NCBI RefSeq assembly: GCF_003007735.2 | Contig: NZ_PXNQ02000003.1 | Location: forward strand, 310,001 to 374,000 | From: Paracoccus methylarcula | GTDB taxonomy: Bacteria; Pseudomonadota; Alphaproteobacteria; Rhodobacterales; Rhodobacteraceae | DNA: 64,000 nucleotides | Direction: 5' to 3' | Part shown: one piece after another, positions 26,275 to 36,840 of the stretch | Layout: every line of letters starts with the position of its first letter | Numbering within the stretch: position 1 is the stretch's first letter | Translations under genes and position numbers: made by a program | Notes under the pieces: model-generated | Seen by the model: only the letters and a program-made list of their open reading frames with translations | Told to the model about the DNA's origin: nothing | Database searches by the model: none

Positions 26275-26973
26275 TTACGCCCCGTCTGCCTTGTCTTCTC
26301 CCTCGGTCGAGGAATCCTCGGCATTCTGCGCCGCACCTTCCGTCCCCGCCAGCCTGCGCATGACCGGGCGCAGGGCTTCGGCTTGCACGCATGCCAGCGT
26401 CACGGCGTTGTCATCGGGATGGCGGGACAGATGCTCGGCGATCAGCCTATGACCCAGCCCGTAGCCGGTCCATTTCCGCAGGTCTCCGCCACCGAAAAAC
26501 CAGCGGGCATGATCGTAATCACGCCGGGACCATTCATTCATCGCGGCACGGACGCTACCTTGCGCCGGGGTGGTCGCATCCCATCGGTCGGGCTCCCCGC
26601 CCAGGACCTGCAAGACGAAATGGCCCGCCAGCCCCTCGCTGACCAGAGCCTCCCCCAATGAGCGGCCATAACCCGGCCCGTCCCAACGGATCAGGTGATG
26701 CATCTCGTGGATCAACGTCCGGACCAGCATCGGGGCAGCAAAGCGGTCGGGATCGAGCTTGATCTCGATCAACCCGGGAGTCGGGGCGAATCCGCCCACA
26801 CCCAAGCCGGGAATGCACCCTTCGGGATCGGCCTTCACCACAAGGTCGAAATCGGGCAAATCCGCATGAACGGACGCCTGCGTCACTGCCTCGCGGGCGG
26901 CTTGCCGAATTTCCGGAAGGATGCGCGTCAGCTCATGACGCGCATTCAGCATATGAATGTGCCAGGTCGTCAA
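26275..26973 (-). CDS. DUF2268-like zinc metalloprotease
   Basis: This protein of about 232 residues carries a zinc-protease signature, TLIHEMHHLIRW (HExxH), with a downstream EALVSEGLAGHF glutamate, the arrangement of DUF2268 predicted Zn-dependent proteases. It is cytoplasmic and ends in an acidic tail. A TTG at 26973 gives the natural family N-terminus (TTWHIHMLNAR); an internal ATG at 26952 is the alternative. It follows ftsK by 13 bases on the same strand and is probably co-transcribed. Its substrates are unknown. Confidence 0.75.
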   Translation of the reverse strand: MTTWHIHMLNARHELTRILPEIRQAAREAVTQASVHADLPDFDLVVKADPEGCIPGLGVGGFAPTPGLIEIKLDPDRFAAPMLVRTLIHEMHHLIRWDGPGYGRSLGEALVSEGLAGHFVLQVLGGEPDRWDATTPAQGSVRAAMNEWSRRDYDHARWFFGGGDLRKWTGYGLGHRLIAEHLSRHPDDNAVTLACVQAEALRPVMRRLAGTEGAAQNAEDSSTEGEDKADGA

Positions 26974-26986
26974 TGAAGTTCTACCC

Positions 26987-29638
26987 TCAGACCTCGGGCA
27001 CCAGCACTTCCCGCTTGCCGACATGGTTGGCGGAGGAAACCACCCCCTGCTCTTCCATCTGCTCCACCAGACGGGCAGCCTTGTTGTAACCGATCGCCAG
27101 CTTGCGCTGGATATAGGAGGTCGAGCATTTGCGGTCCTTGGCCACGATCATCACGGCCTGATCATAGAGTTGATCCTCGCCATTGTCACTGCCGCCAAGG
27201 CCCAGAACCGCGTCGATATCCCCGGCTTTTTCATCATCTGGTCCCTCGACCACGCCGGACTTGTATGATGGCGGCCCAAAGCTTTTCAGATGGGTCACGA
27301 CCTCCTCGACCTCTTCATCGCTGACGAAGGGGCCGTGGATGCGGGTGATCCGCGCGCCATTGCCCATATAGAGCATGTCACCCTGCCCCAGCAATTGCTC
27401 GGCCCCCTGCTCGCCCAGGATCGTGCGCGAGTCGATCTTGGAGGTCACCTGGAACGAGATCCGGGTCGGGAAGTTGGCCTTGATCGTGCCGGTGATGACA
27501 TCGACCGAAGGCCGCTGCGTCGCCATGATCAGGTGGATGCCCGAGGCCCGCGCCATCTGCGCCAGACGCTGGATGCAGGCCTCGATCTCCTTGCCCGCGA
27601 CCATCATCAGGTCAGCCATCTCGTCAACGATGACGACGATATAGGGGAAGGCCTCGGGCTGGAATTCCTCGGTCTCGAAGATCGGCTCGCCGGTATCCTC
27701 GTCAAAGCCGGTCTGGACGGTGCGCTTGAACAACTCGCCCTTGGCCAAAGCCTCGCGGACGCGCCCGTTATAGCCCTCGATATTGCGCACGCCCATCTTG
27801 GACATCTTGCGGTAACGCTCTTCCATCTCGCCCACGACCCATTTCAGGGCGACGACGGCCTTTTTCGGATCGGTCACGACCGGAGAGAGCAGATGCGGGA
27901 TATCGTCATAGACCGACAGTTCCAGCATCTTGGGGTCAATCATGATCAGGCGGCATTCCTGGGGTGTCAGCTTGTAGAGCAGCGACAGGATCATGGTGTT
28001 GATCGCCACCGACTTGCCCGACCCGGTGGTCCCCGCGATCAGCAGGTGGGGCATCTTCGCCAGGTTGGCGATGATCGGTTCGCCGCCGATATCCTTGCCA
28101 AGCGCCAGCGGCAGGGGCTGCTTGCCATCGCCAAAGGCGCGCGCCGACAGGATCTCGCGCAGCAGCACCATCTCGCGCTTGGCATTCGGCAGTTCGATGC
28201 CGATCACGCTGCGCCCGGGAACGGTCGAGACACGTGCCGACAGGGCCGACATCGACCGCGCGATATCATCGGCCAGGCCGATCACCCGCGAAGCCTTGAG
28301 ACCCGGCGCGGGTTCCAGTTCGTAAAGCGTGACGACCGGGCCGGGCCGCACCTCGGTGATCTGGCCCTTGACGCCGTAATCGTCCAGCACCGCCTCAAGC
28401 ATCCGGGCGTTTTCCATCATCGCTTCTTCGGAAAGCTGCAGCCGCTCTACCGTCGCTGGCGCGGTCAGCAATGCCAGGGGCGGTTTTTCATAGGCGGTCT
28501 CGGTCTCATCGAAACGCAATTGCGGCTGCGCTTCGGCCTGCGCCTGCCGCGAGGCCGTGGATTTGCGCTGCGGCGGCACCATGACGCGCTTCGTATCCTG
28601 TCCGAAAGGTGTGGGCTCGGCAATTTCGTCTACCTCCTCCCCCACGAGAGGAGGCTCGGCGCGGATATCGTCCTCTGCCCCGCCACGCACCAGCCGGGAG
28701 GTCACTGCCGCGAGAACCGAGGACTTGGCCGTCCGGTTCCGGATCGCGTCGGTGATACGGCCCCGGACCTCTTCATCCGAGGGGGCATCGCCCTGGTAAT
28801 CGGAGTCACGATCGATCAGTTCCGGCTCGGGCAGATCACCCGCCAATTCCTGCGGACCGGCATCGGTCTCGGCCATCCTGCGCCGCTGGAACATCCCGCC
28901 GCGGGCCCGTGCCTCTTGCGGCTCCGCCGCATTCGCATCCCTGCCATGGCGCCGCTCACGCATTTTCTGCGCAAGCCCGGCCGAAGCCGCGGCCCCGCGC
29001 CCGGCGATCCGCATCCCCATGTCATAGGCCGTCACCAGCCCGATCAGGAAACGCCGCCACAGGTTGCGCAGTTCGCGCAGATCGAAGCCCAGCACAAAGG
29101 CCGAGACGGCGACCGCCCCGATGACGACCAGCAGGGCGGCGATCTTGATGCCGATCTGCGCCTTGAGCGGGATCACGTTCAGCAGCGCGCCCATCACCAT
29201 GTCGCCGAAATGGCCGCCCATGCCGTAGCTTTGCTGCCATTCCGCATCCGGTGCCAGGCTGCTGCAATAGACCGAGGCAAGGGCCACGGCGATCGGCAGG
29301 AAGATCGCCCGCATGATCCGCTCTTCGCCCCGGTGCAGCATCAGCCGCAGGCCCCAGACAAAGGCGCCGACGACCAGCATCCACGAACCCTTTCCCGCGA
29401 TCATCATCAGGGGCGAGGACACATATGCGCCAAAACTGCCCAGAAGGTTCTGCGCTGGCGCATCGGTCGCCGCCAGGAAGCTGGGATCCTCGGCGGTCCA
29501 ACTGCCCAGCATCATCGCGACAAGAACGCCGACAAGGATAAGCCCCGCACCGGCCAGTTCCTTGCCGCGTCGCTCCAACGCGGCCTGCGTGCTCTGGTCG
29601 AACAGCGGATCGCGGTGTTTCGCCTGCCAGCTTGCCAT
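26987..29638 (-). CDS. ftsK: DNA translocase FtsK
   Basis: This 883-residue protein pumps chromosome dimers at the division septum and activates XerCD recombination at dif. It has four N-terminal membrane segments (about residues 25-190), a variable linker, then the motor: Walker [12 protein letters not shown], Walker [16 protein letters not shown] and [21 protein letters not shown] winged-helix gamma domain ([20 protein letters not shown]) closes the protein and would read KOPS. The start [11 protein letters not shown] at 29638, with GGGAAGGG upstream, was chosen over an upstream Met whose residues are unlike FtsK. It begins 20 bases after the aminotransferase gene. Confidence 0.95.
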   Translation of the reverse strand: MASWQAKHRDPLFDQSTQAALERRGKELAGAGLILVGVLVAMMLGSWTAEDPSFLAATDAPAQNLLGSFGAYVSSPLMMIAGKGSWMLVVGAFVWGLRLMLHRGEERIMRAIFLPIAVALASVYCSSLAPDAEWQQSYGMGGHFGDMVMGALLNVIPLKAQIGIKIAALLVVIGAVAVSAFVLGFDLRELRNLWRRFLIGLVTAYDMGMRIAGRGAAASAGLAQKMRERRHGRDANAAEPQEARARGGMFQRRRMAETDAGPQELAGDLPEPELIDRDSDYQGDAPSDEEVRGRITDAIRNRTAKSSVLAAVTSRLVRGGAEDDIRAEPPLVGEEVDEIAEPTPFGQDTKRVMVPPQRKSTASRQAQAEAQPQLRFDETETAYEKPPLALLTAPATVERLQLSEEAMMENARMLEAVLDDYGVKGQITEVRPGPVVTLYELEPAPGLKASRVIGLADDIARSMSALSARVSTVPGRSVIGIELPNAKREMVLLREILSARAFGDGKQPLPLALGKDIGGEPIIANLAKMPHLLIAGTTGSGKSVAINTMILSLLYKLTPQECRLIMIDPKMLELSVYDDIPHLLSPVVTDPKKAVVALKWVVGEMEERYRKMSKMGVRNIEGYNGRVREALAKGELFKRTVQTGFDEDTGEPIFETEEFQPEAFPYIVVIVDEMADLMMVAGKEIEACIQRLAQMARASGIHLIMATQRPSVDVITGTIKANFPTRISFQVTSKIDSRTILGEQGAEQLLGQGDMLYMGNGARITRIHGPFVSDEEVEEVVTHLKSFGPPSYKSGVVEGPDDEKAGDIDAVLGLGGSDNGEDQLYDQAVMIVAKDRKCSTSYIQRKLAIGYNKAARLVEQMEEQGVVSSANHVGKREVLVPEV

Positions 29639-29658
29639 TCCGTTACCCTTCCCCACTC

Positions 29659-30852
29659 TCAATCGTCGCCATACAATACGCCGCGCAACCGGATCAGCGC
29701 GGCCTCGGTTTCCTCGGGTGCCGCGACAAGTGCCACGCGCACAAATCCCTTGCCCGGATTGACGCCCCGCACCTCGCGCGACAGATAGGCGCCCGGCAGG
29801 ACCTGTATTCCCGCCTCCGCCCACAGCTTGCGAGCCGCCGCCTCACCATCCTCGACCGGCAGCCACAGGAAAAACCCGCCTGCGATGGGGCGATAGCCGG
29901 GAATATTTCCCAGCACCCGGTCGGCAATCTCGTATTTCTGCCGGTAAAGCGCCCGGCTGGCCTCGACATGCGCCTCGTCCCGCCATGCGGCCTCGCCGAC
30001 GGCCTGCGAGGGCAGCGGCAAGGGCGCCCCGGCATAGCTGCGCAGCCTGCGGATCTGGGCGATATTCGCGACACTTCCCGCCACGAAGCCCGACCGCAGC
30101 CCCGGCAGGTTCGAGCGTTTCGACAGCGAGTTGAAGACGACCACCCGATCTGCCAGCCCCATCGCGGTGGCAACCTCCAGCGCACCGGGCGGAGGGGTAT
30201 CGCGGTAGATCTCGGAATAGCATTCATCGGCGAAGACCAGGAAATCATGGCGCTCTGCCAACCCGACCAGCGCCTGCAGATAATCCCGATCCGCGATCGC
30301 CCCCTGCGGATTGGCAGGCGAGCACAGATAGGCTATCGCCGTGCGATCCAGCAATTCGGCAGGCAAACCCGCATAATCGGGCAGATCGCCGGTCTCAACG
30401 GTGGCGGGCACGAAAACCGGTTCGGCCTGCACCGCCGCCGCCGCAACCGCATAGACCTGATAGAACGGGTTGGGGATCAATATCGCCGGTGGCTGGCCGT
30501 TCTTCTGCTCGGGGCACAGCGCCAGGGCCGCATTGAACAGCCCTTCCCGCGTACCGTTCAGCGCCATCACACGCCCGGGCTCGATGTCGAGACCATATCG
30601 TGTTCCGAGCCAGCCGCAAATCGCGTCCAGAAGCCCCGGCGTTCCCTCATTCACCGGGTATTTGGCAAGCCCGCCGATATGCTCGGCCATCACTTGCGCC
30701 ACGAAACCGGGCATGGCATGACGCGGCTCGCCGATGGTCAGCACCATCGGAGCCTCTCCGGGCGCCAGCCCGGGCTCGATATCCGACAACAACGCCCGCA
30801 AACGCGGAAACGCGTAGTCCGGCAGGTTCGAGAACCGCTCGGGAATTGCCAT
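29659..30852 (-). CDS. Class I/II PLP aminotransferase (DapC-like)
   Basis: This 397-residue fold-type I aminotransferase has the PLP lysine in [17 protein letters not shown], the [12 protein letters not shown] loop (NP motif), [10 protein letters not shown] (PLP aspartate) and GGFFLWLP near the C-terminus. The sequence recalls succinyldiaminopimelate aminotransferases (DapC) of lysine/peptidoglycan synthesis, but related aspartate and aromatic aminotransferases cannot be excluded. It is upstream of ftsK in the same orientation; a cell-wall role would match that neighbour. Confidence 0.82.
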   Translation of the reverse strand: MAIPERFSNLPDYAFPRLRALLSDIEPGLAPGEAPMVLTIGEPRHAMPGFVAQVMAEHIGGLAKYPVNEGTPGLLDAICGWLGTRYGLDIEPGRVMALNGTREGLFNAALALCPEQKNGQPPAILIPNPFYQVYAVAAAAVQAEPVFVPATVETGDLPDYAGLPAELLDRTAIAYLCSPANPQGAIADRDYLQALVGLAERHDFLVFADECYSEIYRDTPPPGALEVATAMGLADRVVVFNSLSKRSNLPGLRSGFVAGSVANIAQIRRLRSYAGAPLPLPSQAVGEAAWRDEAHVEASRALYRQKYEIADRVLGNIPGYRPIAGGFFLWLPVEDGEAAARKLWAEAGIQVLPGAYLSREVRGVNPGKGFVRVALVAAPEETEAALIRLRGVLYGDD

Positions 30853-30944
30853 GTCTGCCTCGCTTTCGGAGTCTTTGCCCCGTTATTGGCATCAACATTA
30901 GCGTGATCAGGCGCTTGCGTCCAGTGAAAGCCGGGCCAATGGGC

Positions 30945-32276
30945 CTAATTGGCGGCCAATGCGCTTTCCATGCCCGCCGCGACGCGCAAAAGATGCCGGT
31001 CGCCGCCGACATGCCCCATCGCCATGATCCCGCAACCACGATGCCCGGTGGGCAGCGACACGGCCGGAAGCCCCAGCAGGTTGCCGATCCGCGTATTGCG
31101 CAGGGTCAGCAGATTGGCGCGGGCGAAATATTCCTCGTCCTCGTTCAGCCGGGCGGCATCGGGGGGCAGGATCGCCGAAGTCGGCAGCAGGATGGCATCG
31201 TATCCGGCGGTTTTCGCTGCCCATTCAAGACGCAGCCGCGCCAGCTTTTCCCATCCGCCGACATAATCCGCCGCGCTGACCTCGGCCCCGCCGCGGAAAC
31301 GTTCGAGGATCGGTTTGTGCATCAGCTCGGGCGCATCCTCGATCTGCGCGCGCCATATTCCATAGGCCTCGGGCGCGAACAGAAGCGGAGACAGATCCAT
31401 GGCGCGCCTGACGATCCCGGGATTGCCGTGGGTAATGGATGCCCCCGCGCGGGCCAGCCGGTCAACCGCGTCGTGAAAGGCCGAAACCGGGCCTTCCTCG
31501 GCCTCTTCGAAGGGCAGGCCATCCAGCACCATCAGCCGCAACCCTGCCGCCGAGCAGCCTTTGAGATCGACGGCGGGCCTGCCGGTCAGCACCGCCATGA
31601 TCTCGGAGCAATCCTCGACCGAGCGGGCCAGCGGCCCGGCCACGTCGAAACGGCGGCAGAGCGGCACCACGCCCTGCGACGAAACCGCACCATGGGTCGG
31701 CTTGAAGCCGACGATGTCGTTCCATGCGGCAGGCACCCGGATCGAGCCGCCGGTATCGGACCCGATCGCCGCCGCCGCCAGCCCCAGTGCCACCGAAACC
31801 GCCGCCCCCGACGAGGATCCCCCGGGCGCCCGGGACGGATCCCGCGAGTTGGGAGGCGTCGCCGTCATCGGGTTCAACCCCAGACCGGAAAAGGCCAGTT
31901 CCGTCATATGCGTCTTGCCCAGGCAGACCAGCCCTTCGCGTGTCGCCTGCGCCAGGGTTTCGGCATCGCGCCGCGGCACCCGCCCTTCCAGCAGGCGCGA
32001 GCCCGCCTCGGTCACCGTGCCGGCACTGTCGATATTGTCCTTCCAGCTGATCGCCACACCGTCCAGCACGCCCCGGCGCAGTTCCGCCTTGACGCGGTCA
32101 TGGGCGGCGATGGCCTCGGACCGGGCGCGGGCCTCGGTCAGCCGGGCATAGATGCGCTTGCCGTCGGGATGCGCCTTGATGGCGGTCAGGTAGGCCTCGG
32201 TCTGATCCAGCGGGTCGAGCAGGCCGGCGGTGATCGCCCGGCCTTGCTGAACCGCCGACGCCCTCAGCCAGTCCAT
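30945..32276 (-). CDS. Amidase-signature-family amidase
   Basis: This 443-residue enzyme belongs to the amidase-signature hydrolases. The Ser-cisSer-Lys triad is visible: lysine in AISWKDNID near residue 75, cis-serine in GGSSSGAAVSVALG and nucleophile serine in GSDTGGSIRVPA. It resembles GatA-like stand-alone amidases, but there are no gatB/gatC neighbours, so it probably acts on a small amide. The ATG at 32276 lies one base after the DUF1674 stop, which suggests coupling. It ends 92 bases upstream of the aminotransferase gene. Confidence 0.82.
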   Translation of the reverse strand: MDWLRASAVQQGRAITAGLLDPLDQTEAYLTAIKAHPDGKRIYARLTEARARSEAIAAHDRVKAELRRGVLDGVAISWKDNIDSAGTVTEAGSRLLEGRVPRRDAETLAQATREGLVCLGKTHMTELAFSGLGLNPMTATPPNSRDPSRAPGGSSSGAAVSVALGLAAAAIGSDTGGSIRVPAAWNDIVGFKPTHGAVSSQGVVPLCRRFDVAGPLARSVEDCSEIMAVLTGRPAVDLKGCSAAGLRLMVLDGLPFEEAEEGPVSAFHDAVDRLARAGASITHGNPGIVRRAMDLSPLLFAPEAYGIWRAQIEDAPELMHKPILERFRGGAEVSAADYVGGWEKLARLRLEWAAKTAGYDAILLPTSAILPPDAARLNEDEEYFARANLLTLRNTRIGNLLGLPAVSLPTGHRGCGIMAMGHVGGDRHLLRVAAGMESALAAN

Positions 32277-32277
32277 C

Positions 32278-32454
32278 TCAGAAATCCACCGCGAGGCCGT
32301 TCTTTTCGTAATCGCCGAAGCGCACGGGTTCCGGGCCGTCGCGGCCGCCATATTCCTTGGGCAAAGCCGCCAGTTTCGCTGCAGCCTTGCGGCGCTCCTC
32401 GGCCTCGGCTAGGGCGCGTTGGGCGGCGGGCGGCAAATCGGGTCGATCGCTCAT
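32278..32454 (-). CDS. DUF1674 small protein (succinate dehydrogenase assembly factor 4-like)
   Basis: A 58-residue frame reads MSDRPDLPPAAQRALAEAEE, a lysine/alanine-rich helix, then the conserved ending GGRDGPEPVRFGDYEKNGLA followed by VDF. The 'GPEPtRyGDwekkG...DF' ending defines DUF1674, which includes SdhAF4, a chaperone for flavinylated SdhA. ATG at 32454 is preceded by AGGGGA. It is one base upstream of the amidase gene and divergent from rsmB. The family is clear; the SDH-assembly role is taken from eukaryotic and bacterial relatives. Confidence 0.85.
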   Translation of the reverse strand: MSDRPDLPPAAQRALAEAEERRKAAAKLAALPKEYGGRDGPEPVRFGDYEKNGLAVDF

Positions 32455-32524
32455 GGAAACATCCCCTGATTGGGCGTATGGATCACGTCAGTCTTGCGAC
32501 AAGACTTAGGCGAAGGAAAGCGAT

Positions 32525-33781
32525 TTGGCAAAGCCGACTGGTGATTTGGCACGAAAAGGCGCGTTGCGGCTGCTTGCAGGCGTGCGCGAGGGGCTCAGCC
32601 TGTCCGATCAGGGAACATCGCTGAAATCGATGTCCCCGGCGGATCAGGCCCGCGCCGGTCGTCTTGCAGCCGAGGTGCTGCGCCATCAGTCCCGCGCGGA
32701 TGCAGTGATCGCCTCCTATGTCAGCCGCAAGCCCACCCCGCAGGTCGCCGATGTCCTGCGCCTCGCCACGGTCGAGATGCTGGAACTGGGCGGCGCGGCG
32801 CATGGGGTCGTGGATGCGGCCGTCACCCTGACCCGAGGGCTGGGCAAGCGCGGACAGGCGGCAGCGGGCATGGTGAACGCGGTGCTGCGCAAGATTTCGC
32901 GCCACGAGGACTGGGCCGATCTGCCGCCACAGCGCATGCCCGATTGGCTGCGACTGCCCGTCGCCGAAGCCTATGGAGAAGATACGACACGGGCCATCGA
33001 GGCCGCCCATCAGGCGGGCGCGCCGCTTGACCTGACGGTAAAGCCTGATGCGCCCCTTATCGAAGGCGCAACAGAGCTGCCGACCGGATCGCTGCGCATC
33101 TCCGGCCATGTCCAGGTCTCGGCCCTGCCGGGCTACACCGAGGGGGCATGGTGGGTGCAGGACGCTGCTGCGGCCCTGCCGGTGTGCCTGCTCGATCCGC
33201 AACCGGGCGAGAGGATCGCAGATATCTGCGCAGCCCCCGGGGGCAAGACGCTGCAACTCGCGACAAGCGGTGCACAGGTGACGGCGGTGGATATCAGCGC
33301 CCCGCGGCTAAAGCGCGTCGCCGAGAACCTCAAACGCTGCCGCCTGAGCGCCGATCTGATCACGGCCGACGCCCTGGAATGGCAAGCCGATACAGCCCCC
33401 GACGCGATCCTGCTGGATGCCCCTTGCTCGGCCACCGGCACGATCCGCCGCCATCCCGACCTGCCCTTCCTGCGCGACGGCAGCGGCATTCCCGATCTGG
33501 TGGCGCTGCAATCGCGCCTGCTCGATCACGCGCTGGCCCAGCTCCCTCCCGGCGGAAGGCTGGTCTATGCCGTCTGCTCGCTGCTGCCCGAAGAGGGGGA
33601 GGCGCAGATTCGCGCCGCCTTGACCCGCCATCCCGGCCTTGTCGCCCGCCCCCCTGCACTGCCCGGCATCGACCCGGCATGGATCACCCCCGAGGGCGGG
33701 CTGCGCCTGCGCCCCGATTACTGGCCGGATCTGGGCGGGATGGACGGATTTTACATGGCGCGCCTTGGAAAGCCCGCCTGA
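32525..33781 (+). CDS. rsmB: 16S rRNA (cytosine-967-C5) methyltransferase RsmB
   Basis: This 418-residue enzyme methylates C967 of 16S rRNA using SAM. The N-terminal third is a NusB-like RNA-binding domain ([20 protein letters not shown] ... MVNAVLRK). The methyltransferase part shows CAAPGGKT (SAM loop), [22 protein letters not shown] (motif IV cysteine) and [11 protein letters not shown] (catalytic motif VI cysteine). The start is TTG at 32525, the natural family N-terminus, with GGAAAG upstream. It is divergent from DUF1674 and followed 61 bases later by purH. Confidence 0.9.
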   Translation: MAKPTGDLARKGALRLLAGVREGLSLSDQGTSLKSMSPADQARAGRLAAEVLRHQSRADAVIASYVSRKPTPQVADVLRLATVEMLELGGAAHGVVDAAVTLTRGLGKRGQAAAGMVNAVLRKISRHEDWADLPPQRMPDWLRLPVAEAYGEDTTRAIEAAHQAGAPLDLTVKPDAPLIEGATELPTGSLRISGHVQVSALPGYTEGAWWVQDAAAALPVCLLDPQPGERIADICAAPGGKTLQLATSGAQVTAVDISAPRLKRVAENLKRCRLSADLITADALEWQADTAPDAILLDAPCSATGTIRRHPDLPFLRDGSGIPDLVALQSRLLDHALAQLPPGGRLVYAVCSLLPEEGEAQIRAALTRHPGLVARPPALPGIDPAWITPEGGLRLRPDYWPDLGGMDGFYMARLGKPA

Positions 33782-33842
33782 CGCTGGACCTTCTGCCCGC
33801 AGGCGGTTAGTTGATCGCCAAACCAGATGCGAGGCCCGCCAC

Positions 33843-35432
33843 ATGTCCCATCCCGTCACCCTGAAACGCGCCCTGATCTCGGTCTCCGACAAGACCGGGT
33901 TGATCGAATTCGCCCGGAAACTGTCGGCCCGTGGTGTCGAACTGCTCTCGACCGGGGGCAGCGCCAAGGCCCTGCGCGAGGCCGGGCTGACGGTGGTGGA
34001 TGTCGCCGATGTCACCGGCTTCCCCGAGATGATGGATGGCCGCGTCAAGACCTTGCATCCAGTCGTGCATGGCGGATTGCTGGCGCTGCGCGACAATGCC
34101 GAGCATCTGGCCGCGATGGAGGCGCATGGTATCGGCCCGATCGACCTGCTGGTGGTGAACCTCTATCCCTTCGAGGAAACCGTGGCGAAGGGTGCCGCCT
34201 ACGAGGATTGCATCGAGAATATCGATATCGGCGGTCCGGCGATGATCCGCGCGGCGGCCAAGAATCACGGTTTCGTCAGCGTCATCGTGGATGTGCAGGA
34301 TTACGACGCCCTGCTGGCCGAGCTGGACGCAAATGACGATCACACGACATTGGAATTCCGCCAGCGCCAGGCGCAGATTGCCTATGCCCGCACCGCCGCC
34401 TATGATGCCGCCGTATCGACATGGATGGCGGGTGCCATCGGCGAGGAAACCCCGCGCCGCCGCGCCTTTGCCGGGACGTTGGCCCAAGGGCTCCGCTATG
34501 GCGAGAACCCGCATCAATCCGCGGCCTTCTACGTAACGGGCGAGGCCCGCCCCGGAGTCGCCAGCGCCAGGCAATGGCAGGGCAAGGAACTCAGCTACAA
34601 CAATATCAACGATACCGACGCGGCATTCGAACTGGCCGCCGAGTTCGACCCGGCCCGAGGCCCTGCCTGCGCGATCGTCAAACATGCCAATCCCTGCGGC
34701 GTGGCACGCGGAGAGACCGCCATCGACGCCTACAAGCGCGCCTTCGATTGCGACCGGACCTCGGCCTTCGGTGGGATCGTGGCGTTGAACCAGCCCCTGG
34801 ACGGTGCGACCGCCGAGGAAATCGTCAAGATCTTCACCGAAGTGGTCATCGCTCCGGATGCCGATGAGGACGCCAAGCGCATCTTTGCCGCCAAGAAGAA
34901 CCTGCGCCTGCTGACCACTGGCGGACTGCCCGACCCGGCTGCAGCCGGAACGACATTCCGGCAGGTGGCGGGCGGATTCCTGGTGCAGGGACGCGATAAC
35001 GGCCATGTCGCCCTCGACGCGCTGAAGATCGTGACCGAGCGCCAGCCTTCGGAAGACGAGTTGAACGACCTGCTCTTCGCCTGGACCGTCGCCAAGCATG
35101 TCAAGTCCAACGCCATCGTCTATGCCAGGGACATGGCAACCGTCGGTATCGGCGCGGGCCAGATGAGCCGCGTGGATTCCACCCGCATCGGCCGCCGCAA
35201 ATCCGAGGACATGGCCGAGGCGCTTGGCCTGTCCCGACCACTGACCGAGGGTGCGGCGGTCGCCTCTGACGCCTTCTTCCCCTTTGCCGACGGAATCGAG
35301 GCGCTGGCCGAGGCGGGCGCAAAAGCCGTGATCCAACCGGGCGGTTCCATGCGCGACGAAGAGGTGATTGCCGCCGCCAACCGGCTTGGCCTGGCAATGG
35401 TCTTTACCGGCCAGCGGCATTTCCGTCACTGA
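33843..35432 (+). CDS. purH: Bifunctional AICAR transformylase / IMP cyclohydrolase PurH
   Basis: This 529-residue enzyme catalyses the last two steps of IMP synthesis. The N-terminal IMP cyclohydrolase domain shows [32 protein letters not shown] and [18 protein letters not shown]. The C-terminal transformylase domain shows [14 protein letters not shown], the catalytic [24 protein letters not shown] and [13 protein letters not shown]. The ATG at 33843 gives normal length; the frame extends further upstream without similarity. The stop overlaps the lspA start by one base (TGATG), so the two are coupled. Confidence 0.95.
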   Translation: MSHPVTLKRALISVSDKTGLIEFARKLSARGVELLSTGGSAKALREAGLTVVDVADVTGFPEMMDGRVKTLHPVVHGGLLALRDNAEHLAAMEAHGIGPIDLLVVNLYPFEETVAKGAAYEDCIENIDIGGPAMIRAAAKNHGFVSVIVDVQDYDALLAELDANDDHTTLEFRQRQAQIAYARTAAYDAAVSTWMAGAIGEETPRRRAFAGTLAQGLRYGENPHQSAAFYVTGEARPGVASARQWQGKELSYNNINDTDAAFELAAEFDPARGPACAIVKHANPCGVARGETAIDAYKRAFDCDRTSAFGGIVALNQPLDGATAEEIVKIFTEVVIAPDADEDAKRIFAAKKNLRLLTTGGLPDPAAAGTTFRQVAGGFLVQGRDNGHVALDALKIVTERQPSEDELNDLLFAWTVAKHVKSNAIVYARDMATVGIGAGQMSRVDSTRIGRRKSEDMAEALGLSRPLTEGAAVASDAFFPFADGIEALAEAGAKAVIQPGGSMRDEEVIAAANRLGLAMVFTGQRHFRH

Positions 35433-36070
35433 TGGCCGAGGCTCCGAAATCCGGGGGCGTCAGGCCCAAGGCGCCACGTGCGCGCAGGCCCACCCCCCCG
35501 CCCGAGCCGGTTCGCGCCGATATGCGGCTGACGGGCTGGATCGCTGCAGCGATCATCGCACTCGACCAGGCATTGAAATACTGGGTCGTGCATGTCCTGC
35601 AGCTCGACCGGCTCCACGAGATCGATGTGCTGTCCCCGTGGCTCAACCTGCGCATGGCATGGAACCAGGGGGTGAATTTCGGGCTGTTCTCATCCGGGGA
35701 AAACACCATGCGTTGGGTGCTGATCGGCATCGCGCTGGCGATTTCGCTCTGGGTCTGGATCTGGATCTGGCGGGCGGCTCCGGGACTGCTTGCGCGAATA
35801 TCCGCCGGGTTGCTGATCGGCGGCGCGCTTGGCAACGTGATCGACCGGATCGCCTATGGCGCGGTCGCGGATTTCCTGAACATGTCGCTGCCCAGCTGGC
35901 AAAACCCCTACAGTTTCAATGTCGCGGATATCGCAATCTTCGCGGGTGCCATCGGTCTGGTCCTGATACCGCAGAGAAAACCCGATCCCGAACCGCAGAA
36001 GCCGGCAAGAAAGCCACGCGCCAAACCCAGGAACGACAAGCCTCGTGACGAGGCGGATAATTCGGGTTAG
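35432..36070 (+). CDS. lspA: Lipoprotein signal peptidase (signal peptidase II)
   Basis: This 212-residue inner-membrane aspartyl protease cleaves prolipoprotein signal peptides. It has four hydrophobic segments and the conserved boxes: IIALDQALKYWVV, MAWNQGVNFGLF, then GGALGNVIDRIAYGAVADFL, which contains both catalytic aspartates (IDR and ADF). A basic, proline-rich N-terminal extension of about 33 residues and a charged C-terminal tail (KPRAKPRNDKPRDEA) make it longer than the usual ~165 residues. It overlaps purH by one base and is followed by a lipoprotein gene, a plausible substrate. Confidence 0.92.
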   Translation: MAEAPKSGGVRPKAPRARRPTPPPEPVRADMRLTGWIAAAIIALDQALKYWVVHVLQLDRLHEIDVLSPWLNLRMAWNQGVNFGLFSSGENTMRWVLIGIALAISLWVWIWIWRAAPGLLARISAGLLIGGALGNVIDRIAYGAVADFLNMSLPSWQNPYSFNVADIAIFAGAIGLVLIPQRKPDPEPQKPARKPRAKPRNDKPRDEADNSG

Positions 36071-36099
36071 AACGGGGCGGAATGATAAAGGGGCGGATC

Positions 36100-36621
36100 A
36101 TGCGGGCAATCTCGCTGACAATCGGTATCGCGGCGCTGATGGGCATGACCGCTTGCGGCGGCAACCCGAAGCTGATGAATCTTGAAAGCGGGCAAAAATC
36201 GCCGGATGAATTCGCGATCCTGCCGACCAAGCCGATCAGCATGCCACCGGATCTCGCCCTGCTGCCCACTCCGACGCCCGGTAGTTCCAACATCACCGAC
36301 CCGACCCCGGTCGCGGATGCGGTGGGTGCCATGGGCGGCAATCCTGCCGCATTGACCGATCAGGGCGTTGCCGCGTCGGATCAGGCGATGGTGGCCTACG
36401 CCTCGCGCGCGGGCAACGATCCCGCCATCCGCACGACGCTGGCACAGGCCGACCAGAGATGGCGGGAGCGCAACAAGCCCCGCCCGCTTGAGCGTCTGGC
36501 GGGCACCAGCGTCTATCACCGCGCCTACAGGCCGGTATCGCTCGATCCCTATGCGGAACAACAGCGCTGGCAGCGCGCGGGCGCCCGCACGCCAAGCGCC
36601 CCTCCCCGGCCGGAGGAATAA
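36100..36621 (+). CDS. DUF3035 outer-membrane lipoprotein (BamF-like)
   Basis: This 173-residue lipoprotein has a signal peptide ending in a lipobox (MGMTAC). The mature part begins with a SPDEFAILPTKPISMPPDLA stretch, the 'PDEFavl...PL.~Pp' hallmark of DUF3035, a family that includes the Caulobacter Bam-associated BamF. The rest is Ala/Arg-rich and ends in a proline-rich tail. The ATG at 36100 with AAAGGGG upstream is preferred; 36082 is the alternative. It follows lspA by 29 bases and is probably in the same transcript. Confidence 0.78.
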   Translation: MRAISLTIGIAALMGMTACGGNPKLMNLESGQKSPDEFAILPTKPISMPPDLALLPTPTPGSSNITDPTPVADAVGAMGGNPAALTDQGVAASDQAMVAYASRAGNDPAIRTTLAQADQRWRERNKPRPLERLAGTSVYHRAYRPVSLDPYAEQQRWQRAGARTPSAPPRPEE

Positions 36622-36840
36622 CCACTTCCCGGCATCTGCGTGAAGAGACGCGGGTTTTCAATCTGCCCGGAAGATCGACGTACAGGCCGATGACGGCGAT
36701 ACGATCCCTGCATGACCTGCACAAACCCGTGTTTTCTCGCGATCGCGGCCTTTCCGCTATAGACTTCGCCAAATCTCTCCCCAATCATTGACCCAAAGAA
36801 TGCCCATCAAGGGCGTCGCGTTCAGAGTCCGGGGGAAATC

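Noticed and set aside
27290..29788. 832-codon plus-strand frame opposite ftsK
   Set aside because: It is the antisense shadow of ftsK in high-G+C DNA. Its translation is low-complexity His/Arg/Asp-rich and no family is recognisable.
33807..35429. 540-codon minus-strand frame opposite purH
   Set aside because: Fully antisense to purH, which has all family motifs; no independent support.
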